Positions 8,762-17,100 of a DNA stretch of 64,000 nucleotides are shown piece after piece. The DNA comes from Kosakonia sp. SMBL-WEM22 (GTDB lineage Bacteria > Pseudomonadota > Gammaproteobacteria > Enterobacterales > Enterobacteriaceae). The stretch covers positions 4,898,001 through 4,962,000 of the forward strand of contig NZ_CP051488.1 in NCBI RefSeq assembly GCF_014490785.1. The letters run 5' to 3'. The notes under the pieces are model-generated. The model was given only the letters and a program-made list of their open reading frames with translations. It was not told the origin of the DNA and did not search any database. The position numbers were made by a program, and so were the translations under genes. Position 1 is the first letter of the stretch; every line of letters begins with the position of its first letter.

Positions 8762-11194
8762 CTACAGCAGCTGTGCGAGACGGTTAATATCGGACTGAAT
8801 AGCGCCCGCGGTAACATCGCGGCCTGCGCCCGGCCCGCGGATCACCATCGGGTTATCGCGATACCAGCGGCTCTCGATGGCAAAGACGTTATCGCACGGC
8901 AGCAGCGCGGCCAGCGGATGCTCCGGACGCACCGCTTCAACGCCAACGCGCGCTTTGCCATTGGCATCGAAACGGGCGACGTAACGCAGCACCAGCCCCA
9001 GCTCGCGGGCAGCTTCAAGACGCTGGAGCATCTGCTCATTTAACGCCTCGCCATTCTCAAAGAAGTGATCGACAGACTCCGCTTCGCAGCCCGGCGGCAC
9101 CAGCGACTCGACGCGCACCTGATCCGGCTCGATGTCATACCCCGCTTCGCGGGCAAGGATCACCAGCTTGCGCATCACATCTTTACCGGAGAGATCGACG
9201 CGCGGGTCCGGCTCGGTCAGCCCCTGCTGCCACGCCTGATCCACCAGCTCGGTGAAAGGCACGCTGCCATCAAACTGCAGGAACAGCCAGGAGAGAGTAC
9301 CGGAGAAGATACCGCTGATCGCCAGAATCGAATCGCCGCTGTCGCGCAGATCGCGCACGGTGTGGTTTACCGGCAGACCCGCACCAACGGTGGCGTTATA
9401 GAGCCAGTGGCGGCCAGTTTTTTCAAAAGCGTCATGGATCTGGCGGAAGCGATCGCTTTTGCTCGCGCCCGCCAGCTTGTTAGCGCTGATCACGTGGAAA
9501 CCGTGGCTGGCGAAATCGAGATACTGCTCCGCAAGCTGCTCGCTGGCGGTGACATCCAGCACCACTAAATCATCATAGGGATGGGCACGCATCCACAGGA
9601 ACAGCGACTCCTCATCCTGCTCTACAGCTTCATCATTGAAGAAGGCGAGCGCGCGGCTGGCATCCAACCCGTCGTAGCTCAGCAGGCTGCGGCGGCTATC
9701 AACCACGCCTGCCAGCACAAACTCAAATCCGGTGCGCGCCGAGAGCGCACTCTGCTCGCGGGAGAAGAGCTCAAGCCAGCGCGAGCCGATATTACCTTTG
9801 CCGAACAGCACCAGGCCAATGCGTTTTTCCGCGCGGAACAGCGACTGGTGTAGGCCCTGGATCAGGCTCTCGGTTGGGCCGCCGCGTAGCACCGCCACCA
9901 GGCTGATTCCTTCATCCGACTGCCAGATAAACTCGACCGGCTGCCCTTTTAACTGCTGCCAGAAGCGGTGGCTGTGCAGCGGATTGCGACATACGCCTGC
10001 GCCGACCATCGCCACCAGCGCCAGACCCTGGCGCAGACGCAGCTCGCCCGGCAGACCGGCTTCATCAAGCAGTTTAAAGACGCTGTCGACCACTTCGGAG
10101 GTGTAGCAAAGTTGCAGCAGATTGCGGTCAGCGTGAACACCGACTGCTAGCGGACGCACCTGCGCGCGTTTAAGAATAATGTCGATCTCTCTGTGCGCCA
10201 GCTTGAAATCCTGGCCTGACGGCACGAGGAACTCAATCAGGCAGACATCATCATGGCTAGTCACAATGCGCGCTCCGGTACCGGAAGCGAGCACGCGCTC
10301 AATGCGCGTTGAACCCTGCTCGGGGTTGTAGCTGCAACGCAATTGCAGATCGATATTGCTGCCGGAAACCGGCTGTAGCGTGCGGGCATGGAGTACCGGC
10401 GCGGCCAGGCGCGCCAGCTCGCTTGCTTCATCCAGACGCAACAGCGGCAGCAGACAGGCATCTTTCACTTTGCGCGGATCGGCGCTGTAGACCCCGGCAA
10501 CGTCGCTCCAGATGGTCACGCGCGAAACATCGCCCAGTGCGCCGATCTGCGTTGCCGAGTAGTCGGAACCGTTACGGCCCAGCAGCACGGTTTCGCCCGC
10601 GTCGTTGCGGCTGATAAAGCCGGTCACCACAATTCGTTTACCCGGATGCTGCGCCAGCTGCTGCTGGAGTAAAGGGTAAGAGGCGCCTTCATTGACCTGC
10701 GGCTGCGCGCTACGCTCGGCGCGCAGGAAGTCGCGGGCATCAAGCCAGGTGGCATCAAGTTCCTGCTGGTTCAGCACGGCTGCCATCAAGCGCGCGGACC
10801 AGATTTCACCGTGACCCACGACTTCGGCATAAACGGCATCGGTAATGCCGCTGTCGAGCAGTACGGCGAGATGTTCCAGGTCGTGAATAAAGGCGCTGGT
10901 CAGGCCATCGGCGACATCGGCAGGCAACAGGCCGTTAATTAATTCGAGCTGATAGCGGCGCAGTGATTGCTGCACCTGATGCGCAGAGAGGCGATCGGTC
11001 TGGCTCAGTTTAAGCCAACTGATCAACTGGTTGGTGGTGCTGCCAGCGGCCGAGACCACCATCATGTCGCCCGGCTGCGAGTACTCCGCCATGATCCCTG
11101 CTACGCGCAGATAACACTTCACATCCGCCAGACTACTGCCACCAAATTTGTGCAGCTGACGAGCCTTCGTCCCTGCCTGCGCAATCACACTCAT
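8762..11194 (-). CDS. metL: Bifunctional aspartokinase II / homoserine dehydrogenase II
   Basis: Fusion enzyme catalysing the first and third steps from aspartate to homoserine, in the methionine-controlled isoform. Its 810 residues equal the E. coli length. The N-terminal kinase begins with LHKFGGSSLADVKCYL, followed by VTGFISRNDAGETVLLGRNGSDYSA-type sequence around residues 190-215. The C-terminal half has the NAD(P)-binding LVLFGKGNIGSRWLELF, and the dehydrogenase signature lies around SGIFSGTLSWLF and LTEPDPRVDLSGKDVMRK. It starts 2 bases after the metB stop, so the two are translated from one mRNA. GAGGGG inside the end of metB is its ribosome site. The operon is controlled by the met boxes upstream of metB. 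Confidence 0.98.
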   Translation of the reverse strand: MSVIAQAGTKARQLHKFGGSSLADVKCYLRVAGIMAEYSQPGDMMVVSAAGSTTNQLISWLKLSQTDRLSAHQVQQSLRRYQLELINGLLPADVADGLTSAFIHDLEHLAVLLDSGITDAVYAEVVGHGEIWSARLMAAVLNQQELDATWLDARDFLRAERSAQPQVNEGASYPLLQQQLAQHPGKRIVVTGFISRNDAGETVLLGRNGSDYSATQIGALGDVSRVTIWSDVAGVYSADPRKVKDACLLPLLRLDEASELARLAAPVLHARTLQPVSGSNIDLQLRCSYNPEQGSTRIERVLASGTGARIVTSHDDVCLIEFLVPSGQDFKLAHREIDIILKRAQVRPLAVGVHADRNLLQLCYTSEVVDSVFKLLDEAGLPGELRLRQGLALVAMVGAGVCRNPLHSHRFWQQLKGQPVEFIWQSDEGISLVAVLRGGPTESLIQGLHQSLFRAEKRIGLVLFGKGNIGSRWLELFSREQSALSARTGFEFVLAGVVDSRRSLLSYDGLDASRALAFFNDEAVEQDEESLFLWMRAHPYDDLVVLDVTASEQLAEQYLDFASHGFHVISANKLAGASKSDRFRQIHDAFEKTGRHWLYNATVGAGLPVNHTVRDLRDSGDSILAISGIFSGTLSWLFLQFDGSVPFTELVDQAWQQGLTEPDPRVDLSGKDVMRKLVILAREAGYDIEPDQVRVESLVPPGCEAESVDHFFENGEALNEQMLQRLEAARELGLVLRYVARFDANGKARVGVEAVRPEHPLAALLPCDNVFAIESRWYRDNPMVIRGPGAGRDVTAGAIQSDINRLAQLL

Positions 11195-11196
11195 GT

Positions 11197-12357
11197 TTAC
11201 CCCTCAGCGGCGATCCGGAAGCCATTTTCCAGATCGGCAATCAAATCTTCACTATCTTCAATACCGGTAGAGATGCGCAGCAGCGTCTCACCAATCCCGG
11301 CGGCGGCGCGTGCTTCCGGTGCCATGCCCGCGTGGGTCATGGTCGCGGCGTGGGAGATTAAACTCTCAACCCCGCCTAACGATTCCGCCAGCGTGAACAG
11401 CGTCAACCCGCTCAGGAAACGACGCAGCGTCTGCTCATCGCCATCCAGTTCAAAACTCAACATCGCACCAAAACCCTTTTGCTGACGCGCCGCAATCTCA
11501 TGGCCCTGATTATCAGGCAGAGAGGGGTGGTACAGCTTTTTCACCAGCGGCTGGGTCTGCAAAAAGTCGACAATCGCCTGCGCATTGCGCTGCGCCACTT
11601 CCATGCGTGGCGACAGGGTGCGCAGCCCGCGCAGCAGCAAATAGCTGTCGAAGGCGCTGCCGGTGACGCCAATATTATTCGCCCACCATGCCAGTTCGGT
11701 GACGGTTGCCTCATCCCTTGCAATCACCACGCCAGCTACCACGTCGGAGTGGCCGTTGAGGTATTTGGTACAGGAGTGCTGCACCAGATCCGCCCCCAGC
11801 GCCAGCGGGTTTTGCAACGCAGGGCTCAGGAAGGTGTTATCCACCACGCTCACCGCACCGGCTTCCCGCGCAAGCCCACAGATTTTCGCAATATCTACGA
11901 CGCGCAACAATGGGTTACTGGGAGTTTCTACCAGCACCAGCTTCGGTTTTTCCGCCAGCGCCGCTTTCAGCGCCTGCTCATCGCCCTGATCGACAAATTT
12001 CACGCGGTAGCAGCCGCGCTTCGCCAGGCTATCAAACAGACGATAGCTGCCACCGTAACAGTCGTGCGGTGCCACCAGCAGATCGCCAGGCTTGAGGAAA
12101 ACCGTGGTCACCAGATGAATTGCCGACATGCCGGTATTGGTCATCACCGCGCCCGCACCGCCCTCCAGCTCCGCCAGCGCGCGCTGCACCACATCACGCG
12201 TAGGATTACCGCGACGCGAGTAGTCATGGGCGCGAGGTTCGTTAAAACCGGTGAAGTTATAGGTACTGGAGAGGTGAATCGGGGGGACAACGCAACCGTA
12301 CTGCTCGTCATCGTTCAATCCGCTACGCACTGCGATGGTGGCCTGTTTACGCGTCAT
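11197..12357 (-). CDS. metB: Cystathionine gamma-synthase
   Basis: PLP enzyme that joins O-succinylhomoserine and cysteine to make cystathionine in transsulfuration towards methionine. Its 386 residues match E. coli. The Schiff-base lysine is Lys198 in SCTKYLNGHSD. Other Cys/Met-metabolism PLP family motifs are YSRRGNPTRD, DCYGGSYRLF, VDNTFLSPALQNP and the C-terminal ESLISHAATMTHA. It is first in the metBL operon, divergent from metJ, with five or six met boxes in the shared control region. AGGAAG before the ATG supports the start. MetJ repression is inferred from the operator and known for E. coli. Confidence 0.98.
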   Translation of the reverse strand: MTRKQATIAVRSGLNDDEQYGCVVPPIHLSSTYNFTGFNEPRAHDYSRRGNPTRDVVQRALAELEGGAGAVMTNTGMSAIHLVTTVFLKPGDLLVAPHDCYGGSYRLFDSLAKRGCYRVKFVDQGDEQALKAALAEKPKLVLVETPSNPLLRVVDIAKICGLAREAGAVSVVDNTFLSPALQNPLALGADLVQHSCTKYLNGHSDVVAGVVIARDEATVTELAWWANNIGVTGSAFDSYLLLRGLRTLSPRMEVAQRNAQAIVDFLQTQPLVKKLYHPSLPDNQGHEIAARQQKGFGAMLSFELDGDEQTLRRFLSGLTLFTLAESLGGVESLISHAATMTHAGMAPEARAAAGIGETLLRISTGIEDSEDLIADLENGFRIAAEG

Positions 12358-12418
12358 GGTGGAGGCTTCCTGGCTTAATGGATGAAAAGTCAGGTCACAG
12401 AGTAAACACTGGAATAAT

Positions 12419-12466
12419 GGACGTCAATACATCTGGACATCTAAACTTCTTTGCGTATAGATTGAG
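12419..12466. promoter_or_regulatory. metJ-metB divergent operator, tandem met boxes
   Basis: Six consecutive 8-mers resemble AGACGTCT: GGACGTCA, ATACATCT, GGACATCT, AAACTTCT, TTGCGTAT and AGATTGAG. The first four are good and the last two weak. The array lies between divergent metB and metJ, exactly where E. coli has its five-box MetJ operator, so it should repress both transcripts. Confidence 0.9.
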
Positions 12467-12619
12467 CAATCGCATAATAGCCGTTAAAATTATATGCTTT
12501 CGTACGATATTGCAGAGCGATACACGGTGTCACCCCGATGACTCTACGGTAAACTACGCGCAATTACGGCCCGGCGCGACCGGGTATAGATCAATGACTG
12601 AGAGGATTAAAGGTATCTC

Positions 12620-12937
12620 ATGGCTGAATGGAGCGGCGAATATATCAGCCCATACGCTGAGCACGGCAAGAAGAGTGAGCAAGTAAAAAAAATTACGGTG
12701 TCCATTCCTCTTAAGGTGTTGAAAATCCTCACCGATGAACGTACCCGTCGTCAGGTGAATAACCTGCGCCACGCCACCAACAGCGAACTGCTGTGCGAGG
12801 CGTTTTTACATGCGTTCACCGGGCAGCCTTTGCCGAATGATGAAGACCTGCGCAAAGAGCGCAGCGATGAGATCCCGGAAGAGGCGAAAGTGATTATGCG
12901 TGAAATGGGTATCGACCCGGATACGTGGGAATACTGA
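12620..12937 (+). CDS. metJ: Methionine repressor MetJ
   Basis: Ribbon-helix-helix repressor that binds tandem met boxes when loaded with its corepressor S-adenosylmethionine. Its 105 residues equal E. coli MetJ. The beta-strand QVKKITVSIPLKVLKIL (about residues 21-37) inserts into the major groove, and RTRRQVNNLRHATNSELLCEA forms the dimer helices. GAGG about 16 bases upstream is a distant ribosome site; AGGTATCTC lies closer. It is divergent from metB, so it is self-regulated through the shared operator. A strong bidirectional terminator follows. Confidence 0.99.
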   Translation: MAEWSGEYISPYAEHGKKSEQVKKITVSIPLKVLKILTDERTRRQVNNLRHATNSELLCEAFLHAFTGQPLPNDEDLRKERSDEIPEEAKVIMREMGIDPDTWEY

Positions 12938-12944
12938 TCGCAAT

Positions 12945-12976
12945 AAAAAGGGCGGAAATCACATTCCGCCCTTTTT
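12945..12976. terminator. Bidirectional terminator after metJ
   Basis: A 13-bp stem AAAAAGGGCGGAA/TTCCGCCCTTTTT with a six-base loop has five T on each strand. It can end metJ on the plus strand and the candidate small gene 12996-13076 on the minus strand. Confidence 0.93.
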
Positions 12977-12995
12977 AATTTATCGCACCTGCTTA

Positions 12996-13076
12996 TCAGA
13001 AACGCGTCACTTCCGGATGCACTTCTGCCAGTGAGAGCAGGTAAGACATAAATACGTTTTTCATTGCTGTCAGCAT
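12996..13076 (-). CDS. Candidate 26-residue small protein (unrecognised)
   Basis: The frame encodes MLTAMKNVFMSYLLSLAEVH then PEVTRF. It is amphipathic, with a central hydrophobic run (VFMSYLLSLA), no Cys and no clear signal peptide. I do not recognise it. Support is contextual: AAGGA with an 8-base spacer stands before the ATG, a TTGCTC-17-TATTCT promoter stands about 50 bases upstream, and the bidirectional metJ terminator ends the transcript 20 bases after the stop. A second in-frame ATG sits at codon 5. In E. coli this place holds yiiX, which is missing here. It could instead be a leader peptide or a non-coding RNA. Expression and conservation are untested. Confidence 0.5.
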   Translation of the reverse strand: MLTAMKNVFMSYLLSLAEVHPEVTRF

Positions 13077-13124
13077 ACAAATGATCCTTTAACGCTCAAG
13101 TAGTGTGAGGAGATGTATGCCGAC

Positions 13125-13153
13125 AGAATATGCCTGTTTTTTGACCAGAGCAA
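13125..13153 (-). promoter_or_regulatory. Candidate promoter of the small gene at 12996-13076
   Basis: Reading the minus strand, TTGCTC (13153-13148) is separated by 17 bases from TATTCT (13130-13125). The expected start of transcription is about 40 bases before the small ATG. Confidence 0.55.
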
Positions 13154-13207
13154 TATTTTTGTGAGGCTCATCACAAAAACATTACCCCTGAGGCAAACCG
13201 CAGAGAC

Positions 13208-13234
13208 AAAAAAAGCGCCTTTCGGCGCTTTTTT
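13208..13234 (-). terminator. Terminator after rpmE
   Basis: The stem AGCGCC/GGCGCT is extended by A/T pairs with a four-base loop. On the minus strand it runs into a T stretch 10 bases after the rpmE stop. Confidence 0.85.
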
Positions 13235-13244
13235 CTTTGGCAAC

Positions 13245-13457
13245 TTACTTGCTGCCCGGGATGCTGAAGCGTTTGTTGAAACGGTCAACACGGCCACCAG
13301 TTGCAACATCACGCTGCTTACCGGTGAAGAACGGGTGGCATTTACCACACACGTCCAGGTTCAGATCGTGACCCAGAGTAGAGTGGGTTTCGATCACGTT
13401 ACCGCAAGAACAGGTTGCAGTAATCGCTACGTAATTCGGGTGAATACCTTTTTTCAT
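13245..13457 (-). CDS. rpmE: 50S ribosomal protein L31
   Basis: Zinc-binding protein of the large subunit that forms a bridge to the small subunit. It has 70 residues, as in E. coli. The four zinc-ligand cysteines are Cys16, Cys18 (ATCSCGNV), Cys37 and Cys40 (DVCGKCHPF), so this is the zinc-containing type, not the YkgM type. The N-terminus MKKGIHPNY and the tail are typical. GAGGTTTCCC precedes the ATG. It is divergent from priA. In E. coli L31 binds its own mRNA; whether that holds here is not visible. Confidence 0.98.
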   Translation of the reverse strand: MKKGIHPNYVAITATCSCGNVIETHSTLGHDLNLDVCGKCHPFFTGKQRDVATGGRVDRFNKRFSIPGSK

Positions 13458-13663
13458 GGGAAACCTCAGTTTAAGGCCGCGTCGCTCTTCCAGCCCTAAC
13501 GCCAGACACCACGCGAGTTGATATGTAAGTGAATCTTCGACGCCGCAATGAGCATCAAAGGCGGCGAATCATACAGAAATTAACCAGCGTATGCAAACTG
13601 ATCCGCTCGACCGTCTTAACAATGTGTATACTAACCCGCCACTTTTCAAGCCAGGATGATGAA

Positions 13664-15856
13664 ATGCCCGTCGCCCACGTTGCGCTCTCTGTACCGCTGC
13701 CCCGCACTTTCGATTACCTGCTGCCGGAGGGAACTCCCGCCAGCGCCGGTTTTCGCGTGCGCGTGCCGTTTGGTAATCAGACCCGCGTCGGAATTGTGGT
13801 GGCGGTCAGCGACAAAAGCGAGCTGCCACTGGCGGAGCTGAAAAGCGTTGAAGAGGTGCTCGACAGCGAGCCCGCGTTTTCAATGCCCGTCTGGCGAATG
13901 CTGCTGTGGGCGGCCGACTATTATCATCACCCCATTGGCGATGTGTTATTCAACGCCCTGCCCGTGCTGCTGCGCCAGACCAAACCGGCCAGCGCCGAGT
14001 TTCAGGGCTACTGGTTCGCCACCGAACAGGGCCTGGCCACCGACATTAACCGCATCAAGTCGCCGAAACAGCAGCAGGCGTTATCAGCGCTGCGCAAAGG
14101 CAAAGTGTGGCAACATCAGTTAGCGGCGTTGGATCTGAAAAGCGTCACCCTGCAAGCGCTGCGCGCAAAAGGGCTGGTGGAGATGAACAGCGAAGCGCCG
14201 ACGTTTACGGACTGGCGCAGCACCTTTGCCGTTAGCGGCGATCGCCTGCGGCTCAATACCGAACAGGCCACCGCCGTTGGCGCGATCCACAGCGCGGCGG
14301 ATCGCTTCTCCGCCTGGTTACTGGCGGGCGTTACCGGCTCCGGCAAAACGGAAGTCTACCTGAGCGTGCTGGAAAATGTGCTCGAACAGGGCAAACAGGC
14401 GCTGGTGATGGTGCCGGAAATTGGCCTCACACCGCAAACCATCGCCCGTTTTCGCGAGCGGTTTAATGCCCCCGTTGAGGTGCTGCACTCTGGCCTTAAC
14501 GACAGCGAACGCCTGACCACCTGGCAGAAAGCGAAAAGCGGTGAAGCAGCCATTGTGATTGGCACACGCTCCTCGCTTTTCACCCCCTTTAAAAATCTTG
14601 GCGTGATTGTTATTGATGAGGAGCACGACAGCTCCTATAAACAGCAGGAGGGGTGGCGCTACCATGCGCGCGATCTGGCTGTTTACCGCGCGCACAGTGA
14701 ACAGATCCCAATAATCCTCGGCTCGGCGACGCCAGCGCTGGAGACGCTGCACAATGTGCGGGCGCGGAAATACCACATTCTGCGCCTGACCCGCCGCGCA
14801 GGTCATGCACGCCCGGCGATGCAGCACGTGCTGGATATGAAAGCCCAGCCGCTGCAGGCGGGGCTGGCACCGGCTTTAATTAACCGCCTGCGCCAGCATC
14901 TGCAAGCGGGTAACCAGGCGATCCTCTTTCTCAACCGGCGCGGCTTCGCTCCGGCGCTGCTCTGCCATGATTGCGGCTGGATCGCCGAGTGCGCGCGCTG
15001 CGATCACTACTACACCTTCCACCAGGCGCAGCAGCATCTGCGTTGCCACCACTGCGACAGCCAGCGCCCGGTGCCGCGCCAGTGTCCGTCGTGTGGCTCC
15101 ACGCACCTGCTGCCTGTGGGGCTGGGTACCGAGCAGTTGGAGCAGGCGCTAGCCCCGCTCTTTCCCGGCGTACCGATTTCGCGCATCGACCGCGACACCA
15201 CCAGCCGCAAGGGCGCGCTGGAGCAACATCTTGCTGAAGTACACCGCGGCGGCGCGCGCATTCTGATTGGCACCCAGATGCTCGCCAAAGGGCATCACTT
15301 TCCGGATGTCACGCTGGTGGCACTCCTCGATGTCGACGGCGCGCTCTTTTCCGCTGACTTCCGCGCCGCAGAGCGCTTTGCCCAGCTTTATACGCAGGTT
15401 TCAGGCCGCGCCGGACGCGCCGGCAAGCAGGGCGAAGTGGTGCTGCAAACGCACCATCCGGAACATCCGCTGCTGCAAACGCTGCTGCATAAAGGCTATG
15501 ACACCTTTGCCGAGCAGGCGCTGGCCGAACGCCAGACGCTGCAACTGCCCCCGTGGACCAGCCATGTGCTGATCCGCGCCGAAGATCAGAACAACCAGCA
15601 TGCCCCGCTCTTCCTGCAACAGCTGAAAAACCTGCTGCAGGCGAGCCCGCTGGCGGATAACCAGCTCTGGATCCTCGGGCCGGTTCCGGCGCTGGCGGCC
15701 AAGCGCGCCGGGCGCTACCGCTGGCAAATCCTGCTGCAGCACCCCTCCCGCATTCGCCTGCAACATATTGTGCATGGCGCGCTGGCGCTGATTAACACCC
15801 TGCCCGATGCGCGGCGGGTAAAATGGGTACTGGATGTCGACCCCATTGAAAGCTAA
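13664..15856 (+). CDS. priA: Primosomal replication restart helicase PriA
   Basis: Superfamily-2 3'-to-5' DNA helicase that recognises stalled forks and reloads the replisome through PriB, DnaT and DnaC. It has 730 residues against 732 in E. coli. The start at ATG 13664 (MPVAHVALSVPLP) follows AGGATGATGAA and equals the E. coli N-terminus; upstream in-frame codons to 13529 are not supported. Features in order are the N-terminal 3'-end-binding domain, Walker A GVTGSGKTEVYLS with Lys near 228, DEEHDSSYKQQ (motif II), GSATPALET, an eight-cysteine zinc insert from CHDCGWIAECARC to CPSCGS, then GTQMLAKGHHFPDV and SGRAGRAGKQG of the helicase C-domain. Confidence 0.98.
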   Translation: MPVAHVALSVPLPRTFDYLLPEGTPASAGFRVRVPFGNQTRVGIVVAVSDKSELPLAELKSVEEVLDSEPAFSMPVWRMLLWAADYYHHPIGDVLFNALPVLLRQTKPASAEFQGYWFATEQGLATDINRIKSPKQQQALSALRKGKVWQHQLAALDLKSVTLQALRAKGLVEMNSEAPTFTDWRSTFAVSGDRLRLNTEQATAVGAIHSAADRFSAWLLAGVTGSGKTEVYLSVLENVLEQGKQALVMVPEIGLTPQTIARFRERFNAPVEVLHSGLNDSERLTTWQKAKSGEAAIVIGTRSSLFTPFKNLGVIVIDEEHDSSYKQQEGWRYHARDLAVYRAHSEQIPIILGSATPALETLHNVRARKYHILRLTRRAGHARPAMQHVLDMKAQPLQAGLAPALINRLRQHLQAGNQAILFLNRRGFAPALLCHDCGWIAECARCDHYYTFHQAQQHLRCHHCDSQRPVPRQCPSCGSTHLLPVGLGTEQLEQALAPLFPGVPISRIDRDTTSRKGALEQHLAEVHRGGARILIGTQMLAKGHHFPDVTLVALLDVDGALFSADFRAAERFAQLYTQVSGRAGRAGKQGEVVLQTHHPEHPLLQTLLHKGYDTFAEQALAERQTLQLPPWTSHVLIRAEDQNNQHAPLFLQQLKNLLQASPLADNQLWILGPVPALAAKRAGRYRWQILLQHPSRIRLQHIVHGALALINTLPDARRVKWVLDVDPIES

Positions 15857-15979
15857 TGCTGCGAGCCAGCGCGTAAAATTCAACATTCATCACATTTTTT
15901 GTGAAATTTCTGTAACCGGTGCCCTTAACTATCTGATAAAAATGAGTCGACGCCTGCCCGTGCATGCGAGGAGAACAAG

Positions 15980-17005
15980 GTGAAACCGAAAAATCAGGTT
16001 GCGGCAGCAACCATGAAAGACGTTGCCATGAAAGCCAAAGTTTCTACGGCAACCGTCTCTCGTGCATTAATGAACCCGGAAAAAGTGTCACAGGCGACCC
16101 GCAACCGGGTTGAGCAGGCGGCTATGGAAGTGGGCTACCTGCCGCAGTCGATGGGGCGCAATGTAAAGCGCAATGAGTCCCGTACCCTGCTGGTGATTGT
16201 GCCGGATATTTGCGATCCCTTCTTTAGTGAGATTATCCGCGGCATCGAAGTAACTGCCGCCGAGCATGGCTACCTGGTGCTGATTGGCGACTGTGCCCAC
16301 CAAAACCAGCAGGAAAAGACCTTTATCGATCTGATCATCACCAAGCAAATTGATGGCATGCTGCTGCTCGGCTCACGCCTGCCATTTGACGCCAGCATTG
16401 AAGAGCAGCGCAATCTACCGCCAATGGTGATGGCCAACGAATTTGCGCCGGAGTTGGAGCTGCCGACGGTGCATATTGATAACCTGACCGCGGCCTTCAA
16501 TGCCGTCACTTATCTGCAGGAGCAGGGGCACCAGCTGATTGGCTGCATCGCCGGCCCTGAAGAGATGCCGCTCTGTCACTACCGCTTACAGGGCTACGTG
16601 CAGGCGCTGCGCCGCGCCGGTGCGACGGTAGATAAAAACTATATTACCCGTGGCGATTTTACCTTCGAAGCCGGGGCGCAGGCGCTGGAGCAGCTTCTCA
16701 GCCTGCCGAAACCGCCGACGGCCCTCTTCTGCCACAGCGATGTGATGGCGCTTGGCGCGCTGTCGCAGGCGAAACGCCGGGGCCTGAAGGTGCCGGAGGA
16801 TCTGTCGATTATCGGCTTTGATAACATCTCGCTGGCAGAGTATTGCGACCCGCCGCTCACCACCGTTGCGCAGCCGCGCTACGACATTGGGCGCGAAGCG
16901 ATGCTGCTTCTGCTGGAGCAGTTGCAAGGCCACACGGTAAGCAGCGGCTCGCGACTATTAGATTGTGAATTAATCCTGCGTGGCTCAACGCGCGCGCTAA
17001 CGTAA
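15980..17005 (+). CDS. cytR: LacI-family repressor CytR
   Basis: Repressor of nucleoside uptake and breakdown genes that binds DNA with CRP and is induced by cytidine. Its 341 residues equal E. coli CytR. The start is GTG 15980, preceded by AGGAG. The helix-turn-helix is TMKDVAMKAKVSTATVSRAL (residues 11-30), followed by the hinge YLPQSMGRNVKR. A periplasmic-binding-protein-like domain makes up the rest, with LLVIVPDICDPFFSEIIRGIE at its start and GFDNISLAEYCDPPLTTV near the end. It sits between priA and ftsN as in E. coli. Confidence 0.98.
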   Translation: MKPKNQVAAATMKDVAMKAKVSTATVSRALMNPEKVSQATRNRVEQAAMEVGYLPQSMGRNVKRNESRTLLVIVPDICDPFFSEIIRGIEVTAAEHGYLVLIGDCAHQNQQEKTFIDLIITKQIDGMLLLGSRLPFDASIEEQRNLPPMVMANEFAPELELPTVHIDNLTAAFNAVTYLQEQGHQLIGCIAGPEEMPLCHYRLQGYVQALRRAGATVDKNYITRGDFTFEAGAQALEQLLSLPKPPTALFCHSDVMALGALSQAKRRGLKVPEDLSIIGFDNISLAEYCDPPLTTVAQPRYDIGREAMLLLLEQLQGHTVSSGSRLLDCELILRGSTRALT

Positions 17006-17100
17006 AGCCAGGGGCTTTCGGACGCCCTCTTCTGGTCAAAACCCCGTCGCTTAAGTAACATGGCGGGCTGTTAAACGAATATGAATACAGCGAAACGATA

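Noticed and set aside
11479..12378. A 299-codon open frame antisense to metB
   Set aside because: It lies opposite a well-conserved gene and has no family features; it is a shadow frame.
12378..12686. A 102-codon plus-strand frame across the metB-metJ control region
   Set aside because: It runs through the MetJ operator and into metJ in another frame, with no ribosome site or recognisable sequence.
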